This document shows positions 55,630 to 64,000 of a stretch of DNA of 64,000 nt, piece by piece. The stretch is from Saccharicrinis sp963675435. GTDB lineage: Bacteria > Bacteroidota > Bacteroidia > Bacteroidales > Marinilabiliaceae. The position numbers and the translations under genes were made by a program. The notes beneath the pieces were generated by a model that did no database searches, was not told the origin of the DNA, and saw only the letters and a list, made by a program, of their open reading frames with translations. The DNA is taken from contig OY776216.1 of assembly GCA_963675435.1 (NCBI GenBank), positions 3,906,001 to 3,970,000 of the forward strand, read 5' to 3'. Position 1 is the stretch's first letter; each line of letters starts with the position of its first letter.

Positions 55630-56139
55630 ATGAAAAACTTAACTTATCCCGGCATACTATATATAACATTTCTTTTTTATCTAACACTCTCGCCTTATAC
55701 ATTTGCTCAAAGTAATAAAACAAGAGCTAATGCATTAGATTGTTTACCCACAGACACATATCATAACAAAAAATCCTTAGCCAGAACTTATCCTATAAAA
55801 AACAACGAAAAAATAAATTTAATTCATTATTTCTATGGTGAAAAAGCTTATCATATTCAACTTTGTAAATCAAATAAAAACATTATTTATAGAATAAAAT
55901 TAATTGACCCGGAAACAAACTATGTATTTTGGGATAACCAAAAAGACTCCTTTACAGATCATGTAAATGTAAGTTTTGGAACTACCACCCGAATTAACAT
56001 TGAGATCGAAGCCGTAAACAAAGATCCAAAATATAGTACTAGTGAGATGATTGGATTAAGTGTTTATTATCATGAAGAACAAAAAAAACAGAATGAGATA
56101 ATGACTCCTGCATTAGAAGAAAATCCGTTTGCAAACTAA
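55630..56139 (+). CDS. Small secreted protein, paralogue of 42559-42981 (169 aa)
   Basis: A signal peptide (MKNLTYPGILYITFLFYLTL, cleavage near TFAQ) is followed by a beta-rich domain with LIDPETNYVFWDN and MIGLSVYYHEEQ. The strand order matches the minus-strand paralogue at 42559. It ends the plus-strand operon, so both arms of the module contain one copy. No family is recognised. Confidence 0.7.
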   Translation: MKNLTYPGILYITFLFYLTLSPYTFAQSNKTRANALDCLPTDTYHNKKSLARTYPIKNNEKINLIHYFYGEKAYHIQLCKSNKNIIYRIKLIDPETNYVFWDNQKDSFTDHVNVSFGTTTRINIEIEAVNKDPKYSTSEMIGLSVYYHEEQKKQNEIMTPALEENPFAN

Positions 56140-56246
56140 TTATTAAACATGATATTTTAAAGTATCGTTTGCGCTTAAGCTTACATTCAATACAGGTATT
56201 TTAAATAAGTAGCAGTTAAATGGAGAACATTTGCTCAACTCTGTCC

Positions 56247-56306
56247 AGTCGGATTATCCCTCGGAAAGTTGCTCCCCAGCAGAGCTTTCCTCCGTTTCAT
56301 CTGACT
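56247..56306. other. Imperfect palindrome in the gap before the IS5-type relic
   Basis: AGTCGGAT ... ATCTGACT forms an outer arm, and GGAAAG (56263-56268) pairs with CTTTCC (56285-56290), with an inner GCT/AGC. It is GC-rich relative to its AT-rich surroundings and is not followed by a T-run. It may be an element end or a structured RNA. The rest of the 56140-56387 gap shows no gene. Confidence 0.4.
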
Positions 56307-56387
56307 ATGCAAATATTGATATTGAAACAGACATTCAAAAAATAAGTTTTCAACAGCAAGTTGAATCTTTATAAATCCATGTCAACC

Positions 56388-57227
56388 TTATTTATGAAGA
56401 GACAAATTAACTTCTGGTTCATGGATACTGTATATTTTATTCTGATCTCCTTTTTTCTGCATTAAGATTTTGTTGAGTATAACAAAGAGTCCTTCATATT
56501 TTATTTTTTGTGCCGGATTAAATTGTTTTTCAATATCCCTGACCTGGCGACCTGCTATGGTCTTTATTCTTCCTAAGGCTGCTTTGGCTTTCTTTCTTCG
56601 TTTGGGATGGCAGTGGAAACGTTGATCTATCATTAACTGTAAAGTTCGAGTATAACTCTGTCGTAATGTTATTCACTCTTGTTTAGCTATCGTATTAACT
56701 TTTTCTATAATGCGCTTATGTAACTTTGCATCTGTTGGGTAAGTGATGTTCTTTTCTTGAACTGTACTGTCTATCAACACCTCATTCTCTTGAGCCTATT
56801 TGCCAAAAAGTTGAACTGAAATTTTTAGCAGTTTTTCAGCGCCTTCTTCTCCTATACGCTTTCTGAAATGTATAAATTCAGTTGGATCAAAAGGTTTTTT
56901 GGTCTGAAAAACTTTCTCCCCACTAAAATATTGCCAATAAGGATTTTTAATCCACCTATCAATAATAGCTTCATCGCTAAGGTTATAAATATACTTTAGT
57001 AAAAGCAAGCCTATTACGCTACGGATGGGAACCGATGGCCGTCCAAAGTCTGAATAATAAACTGAGAAATCACCTTCGATCTTATCCCAATCAATGTATT
57101 TAGACAAAACACGTAGTTCGTGCTTTAGATTAATAAACTTTTCTAGAGGTGTATCAAAAATACTCAACTGTGGGGTATTGTCTTGTTTTCCAACCATATC
57201 TGCAAGCTTTATGTCTAAAATACTCAT
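56388..57227 (-). pseudogene. IS5/IS1182-type transposase relic
   Basis: The N-terminal part is intact (ATG at 57227; NTPQLSIFDTPLEKFINLKHELRVLSKYIDWDKIEGDF, FGRPSVPIRSVIGLLLLKYI, FDPTEFIHFRKRIG). It then meets a TAG stop near 56798. A second in-frame stop and the segment HCHPKRRKKAKAALGRIKTIAGRQVRDIEKQ follow, and the gene breaks off after IYSIHEPEV. The C-terminal catalytic part is missing. It is a decayed insertion between the T9SS module and the broken kinase. Confidence 0.87.
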
Positions 57228-57322
57228 TTGCTTGCAGATTTATAATCTTAAGTACAAATGCTTATGAACTGGTTATCAACAACCTATTCTATTTTTAAGG
57301 GTGAACTACATAAGAAGGAAAA

Positions 57323-57352
57323 AAAAGGTTAACTCCAATATGACAACCTTTT
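57323..57352 (-). terminator. Terminator downstream of the broken histidine kinase
   Basis: AAAAGGTT (57323-57330) pairs with AACCTTTT (57345-57352). On the minus strand the second arm is followed by a run of eight T residues, giving a normal intrinsic terminator for the kinase gene that ends at 57384. Confidence 0.75.
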
Positions 57353-57383
57353 ATCAATTATAATGAAAACTTCTTTATTATAA

Positions 57384-58210
57384 TTAAGCACCCAATTTAT
57401 TATCAAAATTATTATTGATTATTTCCAATAATCTATCTTTATCTATAGGTTTAGCCACAAATCCATTACAACCAGAAGAATATGCCTTATATTCATCCTC
57501 TTGTGTTGCATAAGCTGTTTGTGCAATTATTTTAACATCTTTATCATCTTTTCTAATACTTTCTGTTACATGCAACCCATCAATATCAGGAAGTTTTATA
57601 TCCATTAAAATTATATCATATTTTTTTTGCTTTGCTTTAGCAATGGCAGTATTACCATTCTCAGCAAAAGTTATATTATGGTTTGTCCATCTAAAAATTT
57701 CCTCCATATAAATTCTATTAATCTCCTCATCCTCCACAATAAGTATATCATATGAATTATCTACTTTTTTAACAGATAATCCCTTTTGTGTTAACCTTAT
57801 CTCTTCTTCATTGGTTATACTAAAGGGATAAGTGAAATAAAAAACACTCCCAATACCTGGCATGCTATCTACTCTAATGGCACAATTCAAAGCATTAAGT
57901 ATAGCTTTAACAATACTTAATCCCAAACCAGAGCCTCCAAACTTAATCGCAATATCATTATTCGCTTGAACAAACCTGTTAAATATTATTTCTTGTTTAT
58001 CCTTCGCAATTCCAATACCTGTATCTGCTACGGAAAATAAAAATTTGTTGTCTTCTTTTATTTTTACACTTAAAATAATATCTCCTTTCTCCGTAAACTT
58101 AAACGCATTCACTAAAAGATTATTTAATACTTGCCTCAACCTTTTAACATCTAGATAAATTGGATCTCTATATAATTCTTTATCGACATCTAGCTTAAAA
58201 ACTAAATTAA
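57384..58210 (-). pseudogene. Hybrid histidine kinase, C-terminal fragment (HATPase and REC)
   Basis: This fragment continues the kinase broken by insertions. Reading from 58210: VFKLDVDKELYRDPIYLDVKRLRQVLNNLLVNAFKFTEKGD (N box), DTGIGIAKDK, GGSGLGLSIVKAILN, then a REC domain (YDILIVEDEEINRIYM, DIILMDIKLPDIDGLH, AQTAYAT, VAKPID). It joins the HisKA fragment ending HIDKTSINL across two IS copies. With one copy of the 8-bp TAAATTAA duplication kept, the frame is continuous. The native gene is a membrane sensor kinase with a receiver. Confidence 0.88.
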
Positions 58211-59792
58211 CTGATGTTTCCCATGTTATTTAAGCTGCATTTGAAAGCTGCATTTCTATTAGCCTGAAGATTTTATTGTCCTCAGGCTTATTTTTTATCA
58301 GATTGGTAATTAGTTCATTAAAATCACTATCGATAATCTCAGCAATCATATGTAATAGTTCCAGAATAAATCCCCATATTCTCATGGATATAGTAAGTTC
58401 TGTAGTATTATCGCATACCTTTTCAAATAAACCGCCCATTGTTTCATATGCATCGAACCTCTTTGCCAAACTAAATACATTGTATTCAATCATAGCTAGT
58501 GATACATCAGCTATTTGCGCATCAAAGTCTTGGGATTGTGATTTGCCCAAGGAAAAGTATTGTTTTGATTCTTTAAAGAAAACTTCTATGCTCCACCTGA
58601 TACTATATATTTCATAAGCACTCAGTATGCCCAACTTAGTATTGGTAGTCGCCAACAGGTGCCACTTGCCATGCTTACTTGTTTTGCAGAAAAATAGCTT
58701 TAGTGGTATTGATTTGTACTCAACAATAACCTCGGCACAAAATAGGTTTAATGCTTTTTCTTTCTTTACCTTTTTTCTGCGCTTTACTAATTGGGTAAGC
58801 TCTTTAGCTGTATACAATTCGCCATTGAAGCTATATTTTGCTTTTGCCATTTTTACCATACCAACTATATGTATTCCTTTATTTAATGACAAAACGGCTT
58901 TCAATATGGATTCACAGAAAAACCAACTATCCATAAGTACATAGTGTACTTCAAACTTTTGTTTGACAGCTCTTTTAATCATAGATATAGCTGTAGATAT
59001 TTTATCATCAATCAATTCTTGTTCGCGCAAATAACCGCATGAATCTTTTTCTCTTTTTTTTGAATATTGAGCTTTTCTTTGTTTAGCCATCAGTCCAAAT
59101 GGAGTTTTCTCGTTTTTGCCTTTTTCTTTGTGTAGGCTAAAATCTAATGAGAAGAAACTTTTGCCGTCCCAATAGCCAAGAAATAATGCTTTATATCCCC
59201 AGAACCTACAATTTTTCACATGTGACCATATCTTACCAATATGCTCTGTTTTATAGGTTGATTTTTCAAAATCAGTATCGTCTATTATTAAACATTTGTT
59301 AAACTCCTTATTTGTTGCGCTTGTGCTTGTGGTCCGCTTTAGTAATTTGATATTACATTTGGTTAAGAGGCTTCTCCAATTGATATTGCTATCATTTTTT
59401 AGCCTATAAAAAGTATTCTTACTAGCTTCTATGCTGCGTGATAAAGGATGTTTGGTGTACCGGTATACGTTCGAGAGTGAGTATAGTGGAAACAACAACA
59501 AAGCCAGCAATAAATCACCTTTTTGGAAAGTACATTGAGGCATATTATCAACTCCCAGATTCAACCTATTCAGATGCAATGACTGATATAATTCCATTAT
59601 TCTATTAATTCCTTTTTCACTTGAGGTGAAAAAGCTGTTTGTCTCCGAAAAAACTTTTGTACTTTTACTCATGAAGCATGGTTTTTTATTGATATCGCAC
59701 CACTAAAATACTGAATATTAGTGGATTAATAAAATTAATCATGCTTCTTTTTGTTTGATTTACAATGTTTTAACACACTTGGGAAACATCAG
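58211..59792 (-). mobile_element. IS4-like insertion sequence, copy 1 (1582 bp)
   Basis: The terminal inverted repeats are CTGATGTTTCCCA at the left and TGGGAAACATCAG at the right, a perfect 13-bp match. The two flanks do not match each other. The left flank TAAATTAA (58203-58210) instead matches the right flank of copy 2, so copies 1 and 2 behave as one composite unit. Confidence 0.93.
58230..59672 (-). CDS. IS4-family transposase, copy 1 (480 aa)
   Basis: DDE features are IIDDTDFEKSTYKTEHIG, VLMDSWFFCESIL and RWSIEVFFKESKQYFSLGKSQ. It is intact. It differs from copies 2 and 3 by lacking one two-residue unit in a Thr-Ser tract (TTSTSATNK), reflecting one fewer 6-bp ACAAGC-like repeat. Confidence 0.93.
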   Translation of the reverse strand: MSKSTKVFSETNSFFTSSEKGINRIMELYQSLHLNRLNLGVDNMPQCTFQKGDLLLALLLFPLYSLSNVYRYTKHPLSRSIEASKNTFYRLKNDSNINWRSLLTKCNIKLLKRTTSTSATNKEFNKCLIIDDTDFEKSTYKTEHIGKIWSHVKNCRFWGYKALFLGYWDGKSFFSLDFSLHKEKGKNEKTPFGLMAKQRKAQYSKKREKDSCGYLREQELIDDKISTAISMIKRAVKQKFEVHYVLMDSWFFCESILKAVLSLNKGIHIVGMVKMAKAKYSFNGELYTAKELTQLVKRRKKVKKEKALNLFCAEVIVEYKSIPLKLFFCKTSKHGKWHLLATTNTKLGILSAYEIYSIRWSIEVFFKESKQYFSLGKSQSQDFDAQIADVSLAMIEYNVFSLAKRFDAYETMGGLFEKVCDNTTELTISMRIWGFILELLHMIAEIIDSDFNELITNLIKNKPEDNKIFRLIEMQLSNAA

Positions 59793-59889
59793 TCAATTAC
59801 AATATATTCAGAACAAAAAAGTTTTTTGTAGAAAATAGAGTTGCCGCCGGACTAGGGGTTATGAGCAAGCCATTTGATGTAAATACTAA
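59793..59889. other. 97-bp DNA segment trapped between IS copies 1 and 2
   Basis: These bases do not belong to the IS and do not fit the kinase frame. They contain no gene. Because the outer duplication spans both IS copies, this segment seems to have travelled with them from another locus. It includes AGTTGCCGCCGGACTAGGGG, unusually GC-rich for the surroundings. Confidence 0.75.
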
Positions 59890-61477
59890 CTGATGTTTCC
59901 CATGTTATTTAAGCTGCATTTGAAAGCTGCATTTCTATTAGCCTGAAGATTTTATTGTCCTCAGGCTTATTTTTTATCAGATTGGTAATTAGTTCATTAA
60001 AATCACTATCAATAATCTCAGCAATCATATGTAATAGTTCCAGAATAAATCCCCATATTCTCATGGATATAGTAAGTTCTGTAGTATTATCGCATACCTT
60101 TTCAAATAAACCGCCCATTGTTTCATATGCATCGAACCTCTTTGCCAAACTAAATACATTGTATTCAATCATAGCTAGTGATACATCAGCTATTTGCGCA
60201 TCAAAGTCTTGGGATTGTGATTTGCCCAAGGAAAAGTATTGTTTTGATTCTTTAAAGAAAACTTCTATGCTCCACCTGATACTATATATTTCATAAGCAC
60301 TCAGTATGCCCAGCTTAGTATTGGTAGTCGCCAACAGGTGCCACTTGCCATGCTTACTTGTTTTGCAGAAAAATAGCTTTAGTGGTATTGATTTGTACTC
60401 AACAATAACCTCGGCACAAAATAGGTTTAATGCTTTTTCTTTCTTTACCTTTTTTCTGCGCTTTACTAATTGGGTAAGCTCTTTAGCTGTATACAATTCG
60501 CCATTGAAGCTATATTTTGCTTTTGCCATTTTTACCATACCAACTATATGTATTCCTTTATTTAATGACAAAACGGCTTTCAATATGGATTCACAGAAAA
60601 ACCAACTATCCATAAGTACATAGTGTACTTCAAACTTTTGTTTGACAGCTCTTTTAATCATAGATATAGCTGTAGATATTTTATCATCAATCAATTCTTG
60701 TTCGCGCAAATAACCGCATGAATCTTTTTCTCTTTTTTTTGAATATTGAGCTTTTCTTTGTTTAACCATCAGTCCAAATGGAGTTTTCTCGTTTTTGCCT
60801 TTTTCTTTGTGTAGGCTAAAATCTAATGAGAAGAAACTTTTGCCGTCCCAATAGCCAAGAAATAATGCTTTATATCCCCAGAACCTACAATTTTTCACAT
60901 GTGACCATATCTTACCAATATGCTCTGTTTTATAGGTTGATTTTTCAAAATCAGTATCGTCTATTATTAAACATTTGTTAAACTCCTTATTTGTTGCGCT
61001 TGTGCTTGTGCTTGTGGTCCGCTTTAGCAATTTGATATTACATTTGGTTAAGAGGCTTCTCCAATTGATATTGCTATCATTTTTTAGCCTATAAAAAGTA
61101 TTCTTACTAGCTTCTATGCTGTGTGATAAAGGATGTTTGGTGTACCGGTATACGTTCGAGAGTGAGTATAGTGGAAACAACAACAAAGCCAGCAATAAAT
61201 CACCTTTTTGGAAAGTACATTGAGGCATATTATCAACTCCCAGATTCAACCTATTCAGATGCAATGACTGATATAATTCCATTATTCTATTAATTCCTTT
61301 TTCACTTGAGGTGAAAAAGCTGTTTGTCTCCGAAAAAACTTTTGTACTTTTACTCATGAAGCATGGTTTTTTATTGATATCGCACCACTAAAATACTGAA
61401 TATTAGTGGATTAATAAAATTAATCATGCTTCTTTTTGTTTGATTTACAATGTTTTAACATACTTGGGAAACATCAG
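59890..61477 (-). mobile_element. IS4-like insertion sequence, copy 2 (1588 bp)
   Basis: It has the same ends as copy 1 (CTGATGTTTCCCA / TGGGAAACATCAG) and the same orientation. The right flank TAAATTAA (61478-61485) equals the left flank of copy 1. The left flank (AATACTAA) does not match its own right flank. Confidence 0.93.
59909..61357 (-). CDS. IS4-family transposase, copy 2 (482 aa)
   Basis: It is nearly identical to the other two copies, with all DDE motifs present. Visible differences are the expanded TTSTSTSATNK tract, PLSHSIEAS in place of PLSRSIEAS, and GLMVKQ in place of GLMAKQ. Intact and probably active. Confidence 0.93.
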   Translation of the reverse strand: MSKSTKVFSETNSFFTSSEKGINRIMELYQSLHLNRLNLGVDNMPQCTFQKGDLLLALLLFPLYSLSNVYRYTKHPLSHSIEASKNTFYRLKNDSNINWRSLLTKCNIKLLKRTTSTSTSATNKEFNKCLIIDDTDFEKSTYKTEHIGKIWSHVKNCRFWGYKALFLGYWDGKSFFSLDFSLHKEKGKNEKTPFGLMVKQRKAQYSKKREKDSCGYLREQELIDDKISTAISMIKRAVKQKFEVHYVLMDSWFFCESILKAVLSLNKGIHIVGMVKMAKAKYSFNGELYTAKELTQLVKRRKKVKKEKALNLFCAEVIVEYKSIPLKLFFCKTSKHGKWHLLATTNTKLGILSAYEIYSIRWSIEVFFKESKQYFSLGKSQSQDFDAQIADVSLAMIEYNVFSLAKRFDAYETMGGLFEKVCDNTTELTISMRIWGFILELLHMIAEIIDSDFNELITNLIKNKPEDNKIFRLIEMQLSNAA

Positions 61478-61770
61478 TAAATTAATACTTGTCTTATCAA
61501 TATGTCGCTTATATTCACTATAAAATTCATACAACTTAGTTAATTCAGTTTCCAGAATACATTCTTCATTTTGAACAATAAACTGACCTGCTTCTATTTT
61601 AGAAATATCAAGTATATCGTTAATGATATTCAATAAATCCTGACTTCGAGACAATATAATATTGGAAAATTGTTTTAATTTTTCTTTATCGTCAGAATTA
61701 CATTCTAATAAACTCGCAAACCCAACAATTCCATTTAGAGGTGTTCTAATTTCATGGCTCATATTATTTA
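61478..61770 (-). pseudogene. Hybrid histidine kinase, HisKA fragment
   Basis: This middle fragment reads MSHEIRTPLNGIVGFASLL (phospho-accepting His) and NIINDILDISKIEAGQFIVQ, ending at HIDKTSINL. Copy 3 lies on its upstream side and the composite of copies 1 and 2 on its downstream side. Fusing across the TTATTTA duplication restores KTAFLNNMSHEIRTPL exactly, which is the canonical HisKA entry. Confidence 0.9.
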
Positions 61771-63358
61771 CTGATGTTTCCCATGTTATTTAAGCTGCAT
61801 TTGAAAGCTGCATTTCTATTAGCCTGAAGATTTTATTGTCCTCAGGCTTATTTTTTATCAGATTGGTAATTAGTTCATTAAAATCACTATCAATAATCTC
61901 AGCAATCATATGTAATAGTTCCAGAATAAATCCCCATATTCTCATGGATATAGTAAGTTCTGTAGTATTATCGCATACCTTTTCAAATAAACCGCCCATT
62001 GTTTCATATGCATCGAACCTCTTTGCCAAACTAAATACATTGTATTCAATCATAGCTAGTGATACATCAGCTATTTGCGCATCAAAGTCTTGGGATTGTG
62101 ATTTGCCCAAGGAAAAGTATTGTTTTGATTCTTTAAAGAAAACTTCTATGCTCCACCTGATACTATATATTTCATAAGCACTCAGTATGCCCAGCTTAGT
62201 ATTGGTAGTCGCCAACAGGTGCCACTTGCCATGCTTACTTGTTTTGCAGAAAAATAGCTTTAGTGGTATTGATTTGTACTCAACAATAACCTCGGCACAA
62301 AATAGGTTTAATGCTTTTTCTTTCTTTACCTTTTTTCTGCGCTTTACTAATTGGGTAAGCTCTTTAGCTGTATACAATTCGCCATTGAAGCTATATTTTG
62401 CTTTTGCCATTTTTACCATACCAACTATATGTATTCCTTTATTTAATGACAAAACGGCTTTCAATATGGATTCACAGAAAAACCAACTATCCATAAGTAC
62501 ATAGTGTACTTCAAACTTTTGTTTGACAGCTCTTTTAATCATAGATATAGCTGTAGATATTTTATCATCAATCAATTCTTGTTCGCGCAAATAACCGCAT
62601 GAATCTTTTTCTCTTTTTTTTGAATATTGAGCTTTTCTTTGTTTAGCCATCAGTCCAAATGGAGTTTTCTCGTTTTTGCCTTTTTCTTTGTGTAGGCTAA
62701 AATCTAATGAGAAGAAACTTTTGCCGTCCCAATAGCCAAGAAATAATGCTTTATATCCCCAGAACCTACAATTTTTCACATGTGACCATATCTTACCAAT
62801 ATGCTCTGTTTTATAGGTTGATTTTTCAAAATCAGTATCGTCTATTATTAAACATTTGTTAAACTCCTTATTTGTTGCGCTTGCGCTTGTGCTTGTGGTC
62901 CGCTTTAGCAATTTGATATTACATTTGGTTAAGAGGCTTCTCCAATTGATATTGCTATCATTTTTTAGCCTATAAAAAGTATTCTTACTAGCTTCTATGC
63001 TGCGTGATAAAGGATGTTTGGTGTAACGGTATACGTTCGAGAGTGAGTATAGTGGAAACAACAACAAAGCCAGCAATAAATCACCTTTTTGGAAAGTACA
63101 TTGAGGCATATTATCAACTCCCAGATTCAACCTATTCAGATGCAATGACTGATATAATTCCATTATTCTATTAATTCCTTTTTCACTTGAGGTGAAAAAG
63201 CTGTTTGTCTCCGAAAAAACTTTTGTACTTTTACTCATGAAGCATGGTTTTTTATTGATATCGCACCACTAAAATACTGAATATTAGTGGATTAATAAAA
63301 TTAATCATGCTTCTTTTTGTTTGATTTACAATGTTTTAACATACTTGGGAAACATCAG
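61771..63358 (-). mobile_element. IS4-like insertion sequence, copy 3 (1588 bp)
   Basis: It has the same 13-bp ends. A 7-bp target duplication TTATTTA is visible at 61764-61770 and 63359-63365, proving a direct insertion into the kinase gene between the coiled coil and the HisKA box. Confidence 0.95.
61790..63238 (-). CDS. IS4-family transposase, copy 3 (482 aa)
   Basis: It is nearly identical to copies 1 and 2. The Thr-Ser tract reads TTSTSASATNK, a third variant. All DDE motifs are intact. Confidence 0.93.
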   Translation of the reverse strand: MSKSTKVFSETNSFFTSSEKGINRIMELYQSLHLNRLNLGVDNMPQCTFQKGDLLLALLLFPLYSLSNVYRYTKHPLSRSIEASKNTFYRLKNDSNINWRSLLTKCNIKLLKRTTSTSASATNKEFNKCLIIDDTDFEKSTYKTEHIGKIWSHVKNCRFWGYKALFLGYWDGKSFFSLDFSLHKEKGKNEKTPFGLMAKQRKAQYSKKREKDSCGYLREQELIDDKISTAISMIKRAVKQKFEVHYVLMDSWFFCESILKAVLSLNKGIHIVGMVKMAKAKYSFNGELYTAKELTQLVKRRKKVKKEKALNLFCAEVIVEYKSIPLKLFFCKTSKHGKWHLLATTNTKLGILSAYEIYSIRWSIEVFFKESKQYFSLGKSQSQDFDAQIADVSLAMIEYNVFSLAKRFDAYETMGGLFEKVCDNTTELTISMRIWGFILELLHMIAEIIDSDFNELITNLIKNKPEDNKIFRLIEMQLSNAA

Positions 63359-64000
63359 TTATTTAAAAAAGCAGTTTTTAATCGATCACTTTCTTCTGCT
63401 TTTTCTTTTGCTAATAAATATTCTTTAGTTTTTTCTTTTACTTTCTTTTCTAGCTCTTTATTTACTTCAAGAAGATTAATTTTATACTCATGTTCCTTAC
63501 TTCTAATCCTTGTTAACAATAATGATACTGTTAGTGACACAATTAATAAAACTACAAATAAAACTCTACGCTCTATATATATAGGATTTAATAGTGCATC
63601 TAAATTATTTTTAGGTAAAAATGATAATAATTTCCAGTAATAATTACGATTCACTACATGAGCCTGAGACACTCCTCCTTTATTAATATGTAATGGATAT
63701 ATAGTTTGAAAAGTAAACATATTCTCATTATACATAACATGACCTTTATTGGAATTCAACATAAGATCCCATAGTTCAGTATAATCTTTATTAAAACTAT
63801 TTGTTTTTAAACTATCATACATGAAAGCCCATTCTGTCGCTTCATTAGCAGAATTCCGTATATAGTATCCTTCCTGATTTACCATCATCTTACTACCTGG
63901 AGATCTTTCATTATACCTATCAATACTCTCAATTATATTACTTCCTAAATAATTTAAAATAACCTCTCCTACAAATTCATTTTCTTTATTAATCAATGGG
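63359..64000 (-). pseudogene. Hybrid histidine kinase, N-terminal sensor fragment (runs off the window)
   Basis: The frame is open to the right edge (.. PLINKENEFVGEVILNYLG), so the true start is beyond 64000. It holds the end of a Cache-like extracellular sensor (YIRNSANEATEWAFMYDSLKT, FTFQTIYPLHINK), a membrane helix (RRVLFVVLLIVSLTVSLLLTRI) and a coiled coil (LLEVNKELEKKVKEKTKEYLLAKEKAEESDRLKTAFLNN) that leads into HisKA. Insertion copy 3 interrupts it just before the HisKA box. Confidence 0.88.

Noticed and set aside
58276..62504. Plus-strand frames of 105-113 codons repeated in each IS4-like copy
   Set aside because: They are antisense shadows of the transposase genes, identical in each copy because the copies are identical.

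Overview
The window comes from an AT-rich member of the Bacteroidota. The evidence is a FecR/ECF-sigma pair, a type IX secretion (T9SS) module with a CHU_C-type C-terminal domain and PorP/SprF, TAnnTTTG promoter -7 elements, and integrase, RteC-like, DUF5675 and MARQKG-type proteins typical of that phylum. A marine or anaerobic Marinilabiliales/Marinifilaceae-like host is plausible, but this is inferred from gene content only.

Layout. Bases 1-2000 hold the start of a probable TonB-dependent receptor, FecR, a small ORF and an ECF sigma factor, all on the minus strand. A tRNA-Pro(GGG) follows at 2184-2258. Its 3' end (CCTGTCATCCCGACA, 2246-2260) recurs exactly at 32921-32935, so the 30.7 kb between reads as an integrative island. 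The left end carries a tyrosine integrase with arm-type repeats, an RteC-like gene, an excisionase-like HTH, a replication-type protein, a DnaC-like ATPase, a holin-like protein and DUF5675. The cargo is an EEP-family nuclease, a WYL regulator, a complete type I-B CRISPR-Cas locus (cas6-cas5-cas3-cas8-cas7, terminator, cas4-cas1-[four-helix-bundle gene]-cas2) and an array of 60 repeats and 59 spacers. One repeat is split by an IS200-type element. The array ends against a broken WYL gene. Next come a cold-shock/beta-helix/membrane fusion protein bracketed by 214-bp direct repeats, a HipBA module, a second holin-like gene and a Fic protein.

Bases 33000-38710 are a LacI-controlled L-fucose operon: lacI, fucP, aldo/keto reductase, fuconolactonase-type amidohydrolase and Zn-dehydrogenase. 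A 14-bp palindromic operator sits beside the -7 box. An IS66 relic follows.

Bases 39922-56139 form a divergent module that appears to combine secretion and sensing. On the minus strand are a 1452-aa PKD-repeat T9SS cargo, a response regulator with a degenerate kinase body, a lipoprotein, a small secreted protein and a hybrid histidine kinase. On the plus strand are PorP/SprF, a TPR-PD40-OmpA protein, an ABCG-like transporter and a paralogous small secreted protein.

The last 8 kb hold an IS5-type relic and a hybrid histidine kinase gene broken by three near-identical IS4-like copies. Two of the copies seem to have entered as one composite unit carrying 97 bp of foreign DNA. Removing the insertions restores the kinase frame exactly. 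The kinase runs off the window at base 64000.
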